64,000 bases of DNA from Vreelandella aquamarina (GTDB lineage Bacteria; Pseudomonadota; Gammaproteobacteria; Pseudomonadales; Halomonadaceae): assembly GCF_020075495.1 (NCBI RefSeq), contig NZ_JABYQT010000009.1:1-64000 (forward strand), read 5' to 3'. Positions 1-8,359 of this stretch are shown here, piece by piece. Positions within the stretch are counted from its first letter, which is position 1; each line of letters opens with the position of its first letter. The position numbers were made by a program, and so were the translations under genes. Under the pieces are notes generated by a model. It was given only the letters and a program-made list of their open reading frames with translations, was not told the origin of the DNA and made no database searches.

Positions 1-101
1 GCGTGAACCACCTGATCCCTTGCCGAACTCAGTAGTGAAACCGCTTAGCGCCGATGGTAGTGTGGGGTCTCCCCATGCGAGAGTAGGTCATCGTCAGGCA
101 C
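1..101 (+). rRNA. rrf: 5S ribosomal RNA, 3' part
   Basis: The first ~100 bases match the 3' four fifths of a bacterial 5S rRNA: the conserved GCCGAACTCAG stretch near 22, then GATGGTAGTGTGGGG (53-67) pairing with the following CCCCATGCGAGAGTAGG (72-88) to form the terminal helix arms. The 5' end lies outside the window, so this is the tail of an rRNA operon read on the plus strand. The exact mature 3' end is uncertain by a few bases. Confidence 0.93.
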
Positions 102-109
102 TTATTATG

Positions 110-147
110 AAAAATCCCCCGGGGCTTGCGCCTCGGGGGATTTTTTT
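110..147 (+). terminator. Rho-independent terminator of the rRNA operon
   Basis: A 15-bp stem (AAAATCCCCCGGGGC against GCCTCGGGGGATTTT, one G-T pair) with a TTGC loop runs straight into a run of seven T. It sits about 10 bases after the 5S gene. Because the arms carry A-runs and T-runs on opposite sides it may also stop transcription arriving on the minus strand from the dehydrogenase gene that ends at 177. Confidence 0.93.
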
Positions 148-176
148 ATGTGCGAAAGAAAAAAGTAGCACGCACG

Positions 177-917
177 TTACCATTCAACGGGCTTTCCCGC
201 CCAATCCCAGAAACTGCCGGTATCATCGGGTGTGCGCTGGGAGATAACCTCCAGTAGCTGGTCTGCCACAAACTCAGGGGTAAACAGTTTTTCACTGGGC
301 ACGCGGGCTTGAAAAGGCTTTGAGAGCGATGTGTCGGTGGTGCCTGGGTGAAGGCACAAGACGACTGACTGAGGATTGAGACGCTTCAATTCGATGGCAG
401 CGGTTTTAAGCAGCATATTGTGCGCCGCCTTGCTTGCCCGGTAGCTATACCATCCTCCTAGCCTGTTATCACTGATAGACCCGACCCTTGCTGACAGGCT
501 GGCAATCACGCACGGGTGCGCGCCTTTGAAATTGTCTGCAAGAACCGCGACAAGTAGCGCTGGCGTGAATGCATTGACTTGCATCACGGCCTGTAGGTGC
601 TCATCGCTGAGCTGATCGAGGCGCTTTTCGGGCTGAAGCGCTTGCGCATCGTCGTGCAGCAGGCCGAGCGCATTGAAAAATAGATGCACCGGCTGGCCAG
701 CCAATTCCGTTTTTAGCGCCTGGCGGCCTTCGGCGGTGGTTACGTCAAGTGTGAGTGGAACCACTCGCTCGTCATCAACGGCAAGCGCTTGGCGGGTAAC
801 CGTTACGACACGGCCTACGTGAGAAGAGGATAGGAGCTTTTTTAAAATCGCGTGACCGATACCACCAGAGGCACCGGTGATCACAGCCGTAAAGCGTTCG
901 GGGAGTGTATCGAGCAT
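177..917 (-). CDS. SDR-family oxidoreductase (short-chain dehydrogenase)
   Basis: A 246-residue classical short-chain dehydrogenase/reductase, predicted cytoplasmic and NAD(P)-dependent. The nucleotide-binding TGASGGIG motif lies at about residues 14-21, the catalytic serine in SLSARVGS near 140, and the YRASK active-site pair about 15 residues later. The N-terminal domain resembles the C-factor/CsgA-like subgroup rather than a fatty-acid or sugar enzyme, so the substrate is unknown. The ATG at 917 has a weak AGG about 8 bases upstream. It follows flgN on the same strand after 72 bases and could be read through from the flgM promoter, but nothing in the protein links it to flagella. Confidence 0.85.
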   Translation of the reverse strand: MLDTLPERFTAVITGASGGIGHAILKKLLSSSHVGRVVTVTRQALAVDDERVVPLTLDVTTAEGRQALKTELAGQPVHLFFNALGLLHDDAQALQPEKRLDQLSDEHLQAVMQVNAFTPALLVAVLADNFKGAHPCVIASLSARVGSISDNRLGGWYSYRASKAAHNMLLKTAAIELKRLNPQSVVLCLHPGTTDTSLSKPFQARVPSEKLFTPEFVADQLLEVISQRTPDDTGSFWDWAGKPVEW

Positions 918-989
918 GGGCGAGCCTGATAAGAAAAGAAGGCTCTCATTGAAGCGGCTGCAAGAAGATCTGTCCAGCCGGCCGGCTCG

Positions 990-1439
990 TCAGGCAGAAG
1001 CGTTGATTCTTCCGGACTGAGCCCGCGTGCGTCCATCCGGCTTGTAGAGCGTCTTTTCGGCGATCTGGCGTATATAGTCGAGCATTTCCTGATTGTGCTT
1101 CATGCGCAACGAGAGCATCTGCCCGGTCAATTCGTTCATGCGCGCCACGCGCTCGGTTTTTTCGAGCAGTGTTTCCCAGGCATCCTGACAGTTACCATCA
1201 CGCGCGGCGGCTCTGGCACCATCAGCGCTTTCTTCGTAGCCAAGGCGCTTTTGCACGCTGTAGCGGAGTGTTTCGATACGCTCGATTTCAGTAAGAAGAC
1301 TCTGCTTGTCCATTGCCAGGCTGGCAAGGGCTTCGCCATCGATATCACCCTGCGTTAAAAGCGTTTGCTCACGCGACAGCAGGACCGAGAGTTCTTCAAG
1401 GCGCTGGTGTTGATCAGAAAGCAAGCGAGCAAGGCTCAT
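990..1439 (-). CDS. flgN: Flagellar export chaperone FlgN
   Basis: A 149-residue, mainly alpha-helical protein of the FlgN family, the cytoplasmic chaperone that keeps the hook-filament junction proteins FlgK and FlgL soluble and hands them to the type III export gate. The sequence starts MSLARLLSDQHQRLEEL and continues as heptad-rich helices (LLSREQTLLTQGDIDGEAL, then ETLRYSVQKRLGY), as expected for the family; length is normal (E. coli 138). It sits 11 bases behind flgM, so flgM and flgN are surely one transcript from the sigma-28 promoter at 1768-1794. The last ~25 residues are basic and probably disordered. Confidence 0.9.
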   Translation of the reverse strand: MSLARLLSDQHQRLEELSVLLSREQTLLTQGDIDGEALASLAMDKQSLLTEIERIETLRYSVQKRLGYEESADGARAAARDGNCQDAWETLLEKTERVARMNELTGQMLSLRMKHNQEMLDYIRQIAEKTLYKPDGRTRAQSGRINASA

Positions 1440-1450
1440 TACTGGTTATC

Positions 1451-1717
1451 CTATGATTCACTAAGGTTGGCAATCAGGCCGTCTGCGATGCGCTCGGCGT
1501 TCATTTCAAGACGGCCCTCGCGAATGGCATCGCGTATTTCCTGCACTTTTGCCATATCGATATCGAACGTCTCATCAAGACGCGACTGGCTAAGTTGAGT
1601 GGACTCACGCGTAGTGCTGCCTGATTCGATCGGCTTGGGACTACCCGCTTTCTGCGTTTCATCGCGCTGGTGTGCCTGATTGGCACGTAGCAGCGGATTT
1701 GCGTTTTCAATTTTCAC
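1451..1717 (-). CDS. flgM: Anti-sigma-28 factor FlgM
   Basis: An 88-residue FlgM: it binds sigma-28 (FliA) and blocks late flagellar genes until it is exported through the finished hook-basal body. The first half is disordered and rich in Ser/Thr/Gln; the C-terminal sigma-binding part contains the family pattern of VQEIRDAIREGRLEMNAERIAD and ends LIANLSES. The start is a GTG at 1717 with GAGG about 9 bases upstream. A sigma-28 promoter precedes it, giving FlgM control over its own synthesis, as in enteric bacteria. Its partner FliA is encoded in the same window at 51603. Confidence 0.93.
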   Translation of the reverse strand: MKIENANPLLRANQAHQRDETQKAGSPKPIESGSTTRESTQLSQSRLDETFDIDMAKVQEIRDAIREGRLEMNAERIADGLIANLSES

Positions 1718-1767
1718 GTTGTGTGCCTCACCTGGTCAACGTCTTGTATTGGATGCAGTGTTAACAA

Positions 1768-1794
1768 CTATCGGCACTGATGGATAAAACTTTA
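1768..1794 (-). promoter_or_regulatory. Sigma-28 promoter of flgMN
   Basis: Read on the minus strand: -35 box TAAAGTTT (1794-1787), 11-base spacer, -10 box GCCGATAG (1775-1768). This is an almost exact fit to the enteric FliA consensus TAAAGTTT-N11-GCCGATAA. It lies about 50 bases upstream of the flgM GTG. Confidence 0.92.
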
Positions 1795-1803
1795 GACGTG
1801 GAA

Positions 1804-2517
1804 TTAAAAATCTACCACCAATATTCCCTGGTCGGTAACGCGGGCCGTCAAGATTTCACGCGACTCGAAGCGCACGCGAACACGATCACCAAGCCCACCT
1901 TCCTCGAGCGCTTCACCTTCGCGAGAAACGCGAAAGGAACTGCCCTGTGCGATGACCGTTACACGCTGACCACGCTTGACCAGTGCCGGCACCTGCAAGG
2001 CATTGGCCTGGAACACGCTGCCGCCCCGAATTGGGCGCTGAGCGATCTTGCCTACAATGTCTGTTTCATCAATCAGGGCCTGGGAGGAAAGCGCGCTTAA
2101 ACTCCCGCTTTGCCTGGCCAGCATGTCTTGTGTGATCAATGTACCCCGCTCTATATCGTGCTGGGCTACCCAGTAACCACCAATGACATCGATCTGGGCC
2201 TGGAGGTAGCGTACCTGCCGCTGTGCTTCGCCACAGCGAACGCCTACCGACACACGCCCTAAAGGGGGTTGACCTGCGTTGGGCAGAAAAGGTTCCGGTT
2301 TGACGCAGGCAGGCAGATGGGGTGAAGGGGGGCGGATATCGATGACCACTTCCTCTCCAAGTGCCTGTGTCTGCTCGTAGAGAAACTGATGAACCCTCAT
2401 CATCAGCTCATCATCAGCCCGGACAGAAGACGTATGGATAAACAGGCCTGCGCCCAGCAGCGCATAGCACATCAATACTGCCAGGCGGCGGAACGTAACG
2501 TGCAGCGGGTAAGGCAT
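1804..2517 (-). CDS. flgA: Flagellar P-ring assembly chaperone FlgA
   Basis: A 237-residue periplasmic protein with an N-terminal signal peptide (basic MPYPLHVTFRR followed by a hydrophobic stretch to about residue 32, cleavage probably after SVRA). FlgA helps FlgI polymerise into the P ring around the rod. The C-terminal SAF-type domain shows family motifs: ERGTLITQDML near residue 125, then GSVFQANALQ and the conserved KRGQRVTVIAQG. Length is close to E. coli FlgA (219). It is divergent from flgB, and its stop lies just before the flgM promoter. Upstream ribosome binding is weak, so the exact ATG is slightly uncertain. Confidence 0.92.
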   Translation of the reverse strand: MPYPLHVTFRRLAVLMCYALLGAGLFIHTSSVRADDELMMRVHQFLYEQTQALGEEVVIDIRPPSPHLPACVKPEPFLPNAGQPPLGRVSVGVRCGEAQRQVRYLQAQIDVIGGYWVAQHDIERGTLITQDMLARQSGSLSALSSQALIDETDIVGKIAQRPIRGGSVFQANALQVPALVKRGQRVTVIAQGSSFRVSREGEALEEGGLGDRVRVRFESREILTARVTDQGILVVDF

Positions 2518-2708
2518 GAACGGTGCTCGAAAAAGAGGAGAAGTCAGGAGGAATGACTAGCAAGTTTAGCGAAAAGGCACGACAGGAAACACGCGAAATG
2601 CTGGTGTAAACACGAGCTGTTCCAGGCTTTGGGCTGACATTCTAGCGCGTATTCTCCACCATCAATAAATTCCATCATATGTTGCCTCCCGGCCAGCGAG
2701 AGTTCGGC

Positions 2709-3140
2709 ATGCTTGATCAGCTAGAGTCTGCTTTTAACTACCATCAACGGGCACTTGGCCTGCGCCAGGCGCGCCACGAAGTACTTGCCGCCAATATTGC
2801 CAATGCCGATACGCCCAACTACAAGGCGCGGGATATCGACTTTGCCAGCGAACTTAAAAAAGCGGTTGAAGGTGGCGCCACTCAGCAGGGTAGTCAGGGG
2901 GGGCTGGCGTTGGCGCGCACGTCCGAGCGCCACCTCCAGGGGGCTGGGCCCGCCTGGCGGGGCGTTGGCAGTACGGATCTTCTCTATCGGATCCCAGACC
3001 AGCCGAGTCTGGATGGCAATACGGTGGATATGGATCGCGAGCGTACTCAGTTTGCTGACAATGCGGTGCGTTACCAGGCGGCACTGACCATCATGAACCG
3101 CCGTATCCAGGGTTTGAAAAACGCGATGCAGCCTGAGTAG
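2709..3140 (+). CDS. flgB: Flagellar proximal rod protein FlgB
   Basis: First gene of the rod-hook operon. The 143-residue protein begins MLDQLESAFNYHQRALGLRQ and has the N-terminal rod motif LAANIANADTPNYKARDIDF (about residues 27-46), common to axial proteins, and a C-terminal helix (AALTIMNRRIQGLKNAM) that packs into the coiled-coil rod core. I take ATG 2709 rather than the ATG ten codons upstream because only the former matches the family N-terminus and has a purine-rich GCGAGAG just before it. FlgB is exported by the flagellar type III system and joins FliE to the rest of the rod. Confidence 0.94.
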   Translation: MLDQLESAFNYHQRALGLRQARHEVLAANIANADTPNYKARDIDFASELKKAVEGGATQQGSQGGLALARTSERHLQGAGPAWRGVGSTDLLYRIPDQPSLDGNTVDMDRERTQFADNAVRYQAALTIMNRRIQGLKNAMQPE

Positions 3141-3166
3141 GCAAACCGATCGCGGAGGAGATAAGT

Positions 3167-3577
3167 ATGTCGATGTTTTCAGCGTTTGATGTGGCCGGTT
3201 CTGCCATGAGTGCTCAGTCGCAGCGCATGAACGTGACCGCCAGCAATATGGCCAATGCCGACAGCATTGCCGGACCCGATGGCGAGACCTATCGTGCCAA
3301 ACAGGTGATGTTTCAGTCCCAGGCGCAGAATACCCGCTACGGCGTGGGCGGCGTTCGGGTTTCCGAAATAGTCGAAGACGACTCGCCGTTACGCTTTGAG
3401 TATATGCCAAACCACCCCGCGGCGGATGAAGATGGCTATGTGGCCAAGCCTAACGTGGAGCCTGTGCACGAAATGGTGAACATGATTTCTGCGTCTCGCT
3501 CCTACCAGGCGAACGTCGAGGTGTTCAATACCACAAAGCAGATGATGATACAGACACTGTCGCTGGGTGAGGGGTAA
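3167..3577 (+). CDS. flgC: Flagellar proximal rod protein FlgC
   Basis: A 136-residue rod subunit. The axial-protein motif appears as VTASNMANADSIAGPDGETY near residue 24, and the C-terminus carries the family sequence EMVNMISASRSYQANVEVFN followed by TKQMMIQTLSLG. Length equals E. coli FlgC within two residues. The start is preceded by CGGAGGAG about 6 bases upstream. It lies 26 bases behind flgB and two bases before flgD, in one operon. Confidence 0.95.
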   Translation: MSMFSAFDVAGSAMSAQSQRMNVTASNMANADSIAGPDGETYRAKQVMFQSQAQNTRYGVGGVRVSEIVEDDSPLRFEYMPNHPAADEDGYVAKPNVEPVHEMVNMISASRSYQANVEVFNTTKQMMIQTLSLGEG

Positions 3578-3579
3578 AC

Positions 3580-4275
3580 ATGAGTATTGATACTAGCGTT
3601 ATAAATAGCATCAACGGCGGTAGTACCAGCACCAATGGAGCGTCTGCTCGCCGTTCGGACGATCTACGCGACAGCTTCATGACCTTGCTGATCACCCAAT
3701 TGCAGAATCAGGATCCGCTGAATCCCATGGAAAATGCGGAAATGACGTCTCAGCTGGCACAGATCAATACGGTAAGCGGCATCGAAGAGCTTAATACTAC
3801 GCTCAAAGGTATTACCCAGCAGATGGATGCCTCTAAGACGTTACAGGCGGCAGGGTTGATCGACAAGGCAGTGCTGGTGCCCGGTAACAGGGTAATGGTA
3901 AGCGTTGATGAAGCGAATGGATCCTACGCTACGCCTTTTGGTATTGAGCTGGACTCGGCTGCTGACAATGTGGTGGCCACGGTCGTTAGCAAAGCGGGAG
4001 AAGTGGTCTACACCAAGGACCTAGGCGCGGTAGCGGCAGGCGTTGAGTCCTTTAGTTGGGGCGGGTTGACAAATGATGGTACTGCAGTACCCGCCGGTGC
4101 CTACAGTGTCAACTTCAAGGCGACGAATGCCGAAGGCGAGCTGATGGAGTCGCGAGCGCTCAACTATGCGCTGGTGCAGGGCGTTTCGCCCGGCGCAGGT
4201 GGCAAGGATGTTCGTCTGGATCTGGGCGCGATCTACGGTCAGGTAGCGCTTGATCAAATTAAACAAATTCTTTGA
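3580..4275 (+). CDS. flgD: Hook-cap (hook scaffolding) protein FlgD
   Basis: A 231-residue FlgD, which caps the growing hook and guides FlgE polymerisation before being discarded. The N-terminal export/assembly region contains LITQLQNQDPLNPMENAEMT (about residues 36-55), the strongest FlgD signature, and the C-terminal half holds the Ig-like/tudor-type domain with SFSWGGLTNDGTAVPAGAYS (about 159-178). It ends GQVALDQIKQIL, typical of the family. Starts two bases after the flgC stop with GGTGAGGGG upstream. Confidence 0.95.
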   Translation: MSIDTSVINSINGGSTSTNGASARRSDDLRDSFMTLLITQLQNQDPLNPMENAEMTSQLAQINTVSGIEELNTTLKGITQQMDASKTLQAAGLIDKAVLVPGNRVMVSVDEANGSYATPFGIELDSAADNVVATVVSKAGEVVYTKDLGAVAAGVESFSWGGLTNDGTAVPAGAYSVNFKATNAEGELMESRALNYALVQGVSPGAGGKDVRLDLGAIYGQVALDQIKQIL

Positions 4276-4310
4276 TTATTCGCTAAACACTATCTTTTCA
4301 GGGGAACATC

Positions 4311-6002
4311 ATGAGCTTCTCACAAGCACTCAGCGGCCTAAATGCCCAGCGTGAAAAACTAGGCGCTATTGGCAACAATATCGCCAACTCACAAACCGTT
4401 GGTTTCAAGAGCTCCAGCGTGCAGTTTGCCGACGTATATGCACAATCGCGTATCGGTCTGGGGGTTCGTACCTCTTCTGTATTGCAGGATTTCAGCCAGG
4501 GTAACGTCGAATCCTCGTCCAGAAATTTGGACCTTGCTATTGCCGGGGACGGTTTTTTCCGCTTTCAGCAGACGAATGGTGAAATAGGTTACTCGCGTAA
4601 CGGGCAGCTAACGATGACTCCCGATGGCCGTCTGGTGAATGCTCAGGGTGCACAAATAATGGGCTACCAGGCCAGCGCCGATGGCAATATTCAGGCTAGT
4701 GGTCAGGTGTCGGCGCTTACTGTGGACTCCGGGGCGCTGCCGGCTCGATCAACGACGGCAGTACAAAACGTTTTGAACCTCGACTCGCGTGAGCGCGCAG
4801 GAGAAGAACTCAACACGATCAGCGTTAATGGGCAGAATATCGATTTTCATTTCTCGACGAACTTTACGGCCTACGACTCTTTGGGGAACCCTGTCAATAC
4901 CACGGTTTATTATGAAAAGGTGGGAAGTCCAGGAGGCGATAACCAAAATGTTTGGGAGGCTAAAGTTGTCTCCAATAATACATATGACCAAAGAAACAAC
5001 TTCTTTGTTGCATTCAATCAAAATGGCACCTTGACATCCATTCGTGAGCAAACGTCTGAGTATCTGGCTGCTCAAAACAACCTAAGTACAGCTCAGCAGA
5101 ATTTAAGCAACTCAGGAAATGCACTTAATACGCAGCTTAGTAATATTCGTAGTCGGCTTGGTTCTGCAGAAACTTATCTTAATGGCTTGGTTGAAAACGG
5201 AAGTGTGGCTGCTGATAACCCGCAAATTACGACCTTGCGAAACAATATAGCTAGCTTGAGGAGTAGCTTAACTACTGCGGAAGCAAACGTCGCTAATGGA
5301 AATAACGTTGGAATCGGATTTATAACCAATTTGAATAATCTGATTGATGCTGCCGATGCCGTAAGTGATCCTGATTTTGACGATGAAGAATTTCTTGGTA
5401 CGTTGGGCAACTTCAATGGAGAGGACCAGCGAGATACCTATAATACGCGTATAGCGGAGTTAGGTACTGCGCAAGCAGCGCTAGAAGCCGCATTCAACGA
5501 TTTGCCGAGTCAGGATAATCAAGCTCAGCTTTCTTTAGCTATCGATAGTGGTGCCGCCTCACCGCTCACGTTTACTTATAACCTGGCCGGCACAACGCAG
5601 TTCGGTAACGATTCGACGGCGAGCGATTCAAACCAGAATGGTTATACGTCGGGCGCTCTGGTGGGTATTACCATTCAGGATGACGGCACCATCATGCGTA
5701 ACTACTCCAATGAGCAGTCACTCGCAGCAGGTCAAGTCGCTTTGGCAAGCTTTCGTAACCCAGAAGGCTTGAACCCTATTGGCAATAATCTTTGGACGGC
5801 TTCGGCAAGCTCAGGTCAGGAGTTAGTTGGAGCGCCGGGTACCGGGCTACGCGGGTCAATACAGCCCGGCGCTACCGAAACTTCCAACGTGGATCTGGCT
5901 CAGGAACTGGTCGACATGATCGTCTCCCAGCGCGCCTACCAGGCGAACTCGCAGACCATCAGCACCCAGGACGAGCTCCTGCAGACCATCATCAACCTGT
6001 GA
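4311..6002 (+). CDS. flgE: Flagellar hook protein FlgE with a large variable insertion
   Basis: A 563-residue hook subunit, about 160 residues longer than enteric FlgE (402). The N-terminus (MSFSQALSGLNAQREKLGAI, then GNNIANSQTVGFKSSSVQFADVY) and C-terminus (LVDMIVSQRAYQANSQTIST) are canonical and form the D0 core. The extra length is a single block at about residues 246-402 (nt ~5047-5518), inserted between the NGTLTSI and SPLTFTYNLAGTTQF segments. It is rich in Asn/Ser/Ala/Leu with heptad-like spacing (LSTAQQNLSNSG, NTQLSNIRSRLGSAE, RIAELGTAQAALEAAF), suggesting an antiparallel coiled coil on the hook surface. This block is visibly AT-richer than the ends: lines 4981 and 5101 count 37-38% GC against 60% at 5881. 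Confidence 0.95.
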   Translation: MSFSQALSGLNAQREKLGAIGNNIANSQTVGFKSSSVQFADVYAQSRIGLGVRTSSVLQDFSQGNVESSSRNLDLAIAGDGFFRFQQTNGEIGYSRNGQLTMTPDGRLVNAQGAQIMGYQASADGNIQASGQVSALTVDSGALPARSTTAVQNVLNLDSRERAGEELNTISVNGQNIDFHFSTNFTAYDSLGNPVNTTVYYEKVGSPGGDNQNVWEAKVVSNNTYDQRNNFFVAFNQNGTLTSIREQTSEYLAAQNNLSTAQQNLSNSGNALNTQLSNIRSRLGSAETYLNGLVENGSVAADNPQITTLRNNIASLRSSLTTAEANVANGNNVGIGFITNLNNLIDAADAVSDPDFDDEEFLGTLGNFNGEDQRDTYNTRIAELGTAQAALEAAFNDLPSQDNQAQLSLAIDSGAASPLTFTYNLAGTTQFGNDSTASDSNQNGYTSGALVGITIQDDGTIMRNYSNEQSLAAGQVALASFRNPEGLNPIGNNLWTASASSGQELVGAPGTGLRGSIQPGATETSNVDLAQELVDMIVSQRAYQANSQTISTQDELLQTIINL

Positions 6003-6031
6003 TAGCGGGCCCAACGAGCGAGGAGTAGCGC

Positions 6032-6790
6032 GTGGATAGAATGCTGTATACCGCCATGAGCGGTGCTAAAAACGCCATGGACCAGCAGTCGGTGGTGACC
6101 AACAACCTGTCCAATGTGACCACGACGGGGTTTCGTGCCCAGCTGCAGGCGGCGCGCTCCGTACCTGTTCAGGGGGATGCCTTGCTGGCCACGCGCACCT
6201 CGGTGGTTACCACCACGCCGGGCAGCGATTTCTCCCAGGGGCCGGTCGAGTTTACCGGTCGTGCGCTGGACGTAGCGATGCAGGGGAACGCCTGGATGGC
6301 GGTATTGGCAGACGATGGCTCCGAAACCTACACCAAGCGTGGTGATCTGCAGCTCGATAGCGACGGTGTACTGCTGAACGTCGGCCGGCCGGTCATGGGC
6401 GGTGGCGGCCCCATCGCGGTTCCTCAGGGGGCGCAGGTATCTATTGGCGCCGATGGCACGATCAGTGCCATTCCTGCAGGTGAAGGTCCTGAAGCGCTGG
6501 TTGAGGTTGGTCGCATCAAGCTGGTAACGCCGGATGAGCAGTTTCTGACCCGCGGTGACGATGGCCTGTTTCGCGGTCCGCTCAATGAAGAGGGTGAGCC
6601 TGGCGTTTTGCCCGGCGATGAAAACGCCCGCCTGGTGAGTGGCGCGCTTGAGGGCAGCAACGTCAGCGCCGTGGATGCCATGGTATCGATGATCGATGTT
6701 GCCAGGCGTTACGACATGCAGATGAAGATGCTCAGTACTGCTGATGAAAACGCACAGCGTGCCAACAGTATTCTCTCCGTTCAGGGCTAG
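6032..6790 (+). CDS. flgF: Flagellar proximal rod protein FlgF
   Basis: A 252-residue rod protein of the FlgE/FlgF/FlgG group, building the rod between FlgC and FlgG. N-terminus MDRMLYTAMSGAKNAMDQQS followed by VTNNLSNVTTTGFRAQL; the C-terminal helix reads VSMIDVARRYDMQMKMLSTA. The start is a GTG at 6032 with AGGAG ending 6 bases before it; the ATG at 6041 would cut the conserved MDRM. Length equals E. coli FlgF (251). Confidence 0.95.
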   Translation: MDRMLYTAMSGAKNAMDQQSVVTNNLSNVTTTGFRAQLQAARSVPVQGDALLATRTSVVTTTPGSDFSQGPVEFTGRALDVAMQGNAWMAVLADDGSETYTKRGDLQLDSDGVLLNVGRPVMGGGGPIAVPQGAQVSIGADGTISAIPAGEGPEALVEVGRIKLVTPDEQFLTRGDDGLFRGPLNEEGEPGVLPGDENARLVSGALEGSNVSAVDAMVSMIDVARRYDMQMKMLSTADENAQRANSILSVQG

Positions 6791-6826
6791 ACCCTAGCCT
6801 CTTACTTCAAGGGAACATGAATCCTC

Positions 6827-7609
6827 ATGATTACTTCTCTATGGACCGCCAAGACCGGCCTTGAGTCCCAGCAGACCAAGCTGGATGTTATCTCCAATAA
6901 CCTGGCCAACGTCAGCACCAACGGTTTCAAGCGTTCGCGTCCGGTATTCGAAGACCTGCTGTACCAGAACATGCGACAGCCTGGCGCCCAGAACAATATT
7001 CAGGATCGTCTACCCTCCGGCATGCAGGTCGGTACCGGTGTTCGCGCCGTTGCCACCGAGCGTCTGCATACCCAAGGCGGGTTGGAGCAGACGGAAAACT
7101 CGCGCGACCTGGCGATCAACGGTGAAGGTTTCTTCCAGGTACTTCTGCCGGATGGCACCACGGGCTACACCCGAGATGGCAGCTTCCAGCTCGATGAAAA
7201 TGGTCAGATGGTAACCGCCAACGGTTACCCGCTGGAGCCAGCTATCTTTGTACCCGAGAATGCCCTGGCCGTGACAATCGCCGAAGATGGCACCGTAAGC
7301 GTGCGCCAGCCTGGCGTCGCACAGGACAATAACGTGGGCCAAATAACGCTGACCTCGTTCATCAATCCGGCAGGTCTTGAGAGTGTCGGAGGCAATCTTT
7401 ACCTGGAAACCGGCGCCTCAGGCGCGCCGAATGAAAATATACCCGGTAACAATGGTGCCGGTCGCCTGTTTCAAGGCTACGTGGAAACGTCGAACGTAAA
7501 CGTTGTGGAAGAGATGGTCAGCATGATTCAGACCCAACGGGCCTACGAAATCAACAGCCGGGCCGTGTCGACCAGTGATGAAATGCTGGCGCGACTGAGC
7601 CAGCTCTAA
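6827..7609 (+). CDS. flgG: Flagellar distal rod protein FlgG
   Basis: A 260-residue distal rod subunit, same length as E. coli FlgG. It begins [20 protein letters not shown] and carries [20 protein letters not shown] (about 22-41) with the FlgG-specific stretch [15 protein letters not shown]; it ends [20 protein letters not shown] and MLARLSQL. FlgG forms the rigid driveshaft passing through the P and L rings encoded just downstream (flgI, flgH). Confidence 0.96.
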   Translation: MITSLWTAKTGLESQQTKLDVISNNLANVSTNGFKRSRPVFEDLLYQNMRQPGAQNNIQDRLPSGMQVGTGVRAVATERLHTQGGLEQTENSRDLAINGEGFFQVLLPDGTTGYTRDGSFQLDENGQMVTANGYPLEPAIFVPENALAVTIAEDGTVSVRQPGVAQDNNVGQITLTSFINPAGLESVGGNLYLETGASGAPNENIPGNNGAGRLFQGYVETSNVNVVEEMVSMIQTQRAYEINSRAVSTSDEMLARLSQL

Positions 7610-7633
7610 GCGCGTCTTGAGGTCTATTGAGCC

Positions 7634-8323
7634 ATGCAGGAATTGAACTATCTTGGCCGTCGGCTGGGCGTCATTGCCGTGCTGTTTTTTGTACTGCTGG
7701 CAGCGGGGTGCGCGCAGATCCCCCGTGCTTCGGTAGTCGGCGAGCAGGAGCAGATCGATATCGTGGATCGTCCGCCGCCTGTTCCCAATGGCTCGATCTA
7801 CCAGGCCCGGCGTGGTTATCAGCCACTGTTTGAAGACCGCCGGCCCAGGGCCATGGGCGATATCCTTACCATCGTGCTGGATGAGCAGGTAAGCGCAAGC
7901 AAGAACGCGCGCTCCAATGCTACGCGTGCTGGCAGTTCGTCACTTACGCTTGCCCAGTTGCCTGACGTGCTCGATACCTTGGCCGAATACGGCTTCGACG
8001 TCTCTGGTGCCAATGACTTCACCGGGGGCGGGGGCGCACAAGCCACCAACTCCTTTACCGGCACGATTACCGTATCGGTCCTGGAAGTCATGAACAATGG
8101 CAACCTGAGGGTAAGAGGGGAAAAGCAGATAGCCATCAATCAGGGCACGGAATTTATCCGCTTCTCGGGCGTGGTGAATCCTCGGACGATAACGACGCAG
8201 AACACGGTGCCGTCCACGCAGGTAGCCGATGCCCGCATCGAGTATGTTGGGGACGGTTACATCAATGAAGCGCAGCACATGGGGTGGCTACAGCGCTTTT
8301 TCCTGAACGTTTCACCTTTCTAG
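7634..8323 (+). CDS. flgH: Flagellar L-ring lipoprotein FlgH
   Basis: A 229-residue outer-membrane lipoprotein that forms the L ring. The N-terminal signal ends in the lipobox LAAGC with the lipidated cysteine at residue 26. Conserved FlgH segments follow: [37 protein letters not shown], and near the C-terminus [17 protein letters not shown] then [18 protein letters not shown]. Length matches the family (E. coli 232). Confidence 0.95.
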   Translation: MQELNYLGRRLGVIAVLFFVLLAAGCAQIPRASVVGEQEQIDIVDRPPPVPNGSIYQARRGYQPLFEDRRPRAMGDILTIVLDEQVSASKNARSNATRAGSSSLTLAQLPDVLDTLAEYGFDVSGANDFTGGGGAQATNSFTGTITVSVLEVMNNGNLRVRGEKQIAINQGTEFIRFSGVVNPRTITTQNTVPSTQVADARIEYVGDGYINEAQHMGWLQRFFLNVSPF

Positions 8324-8359
8324 CAGTGCCTGGAAGGTTGCACAGCAGAGTATTCCAGA

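Noticed and set aside
5047..5518. FlgE insertion as a transposon or intein
   Set aside because: It stays in frame, has no inverted repeats or target duplication that I can see, and lacks intein or transposase motifs.
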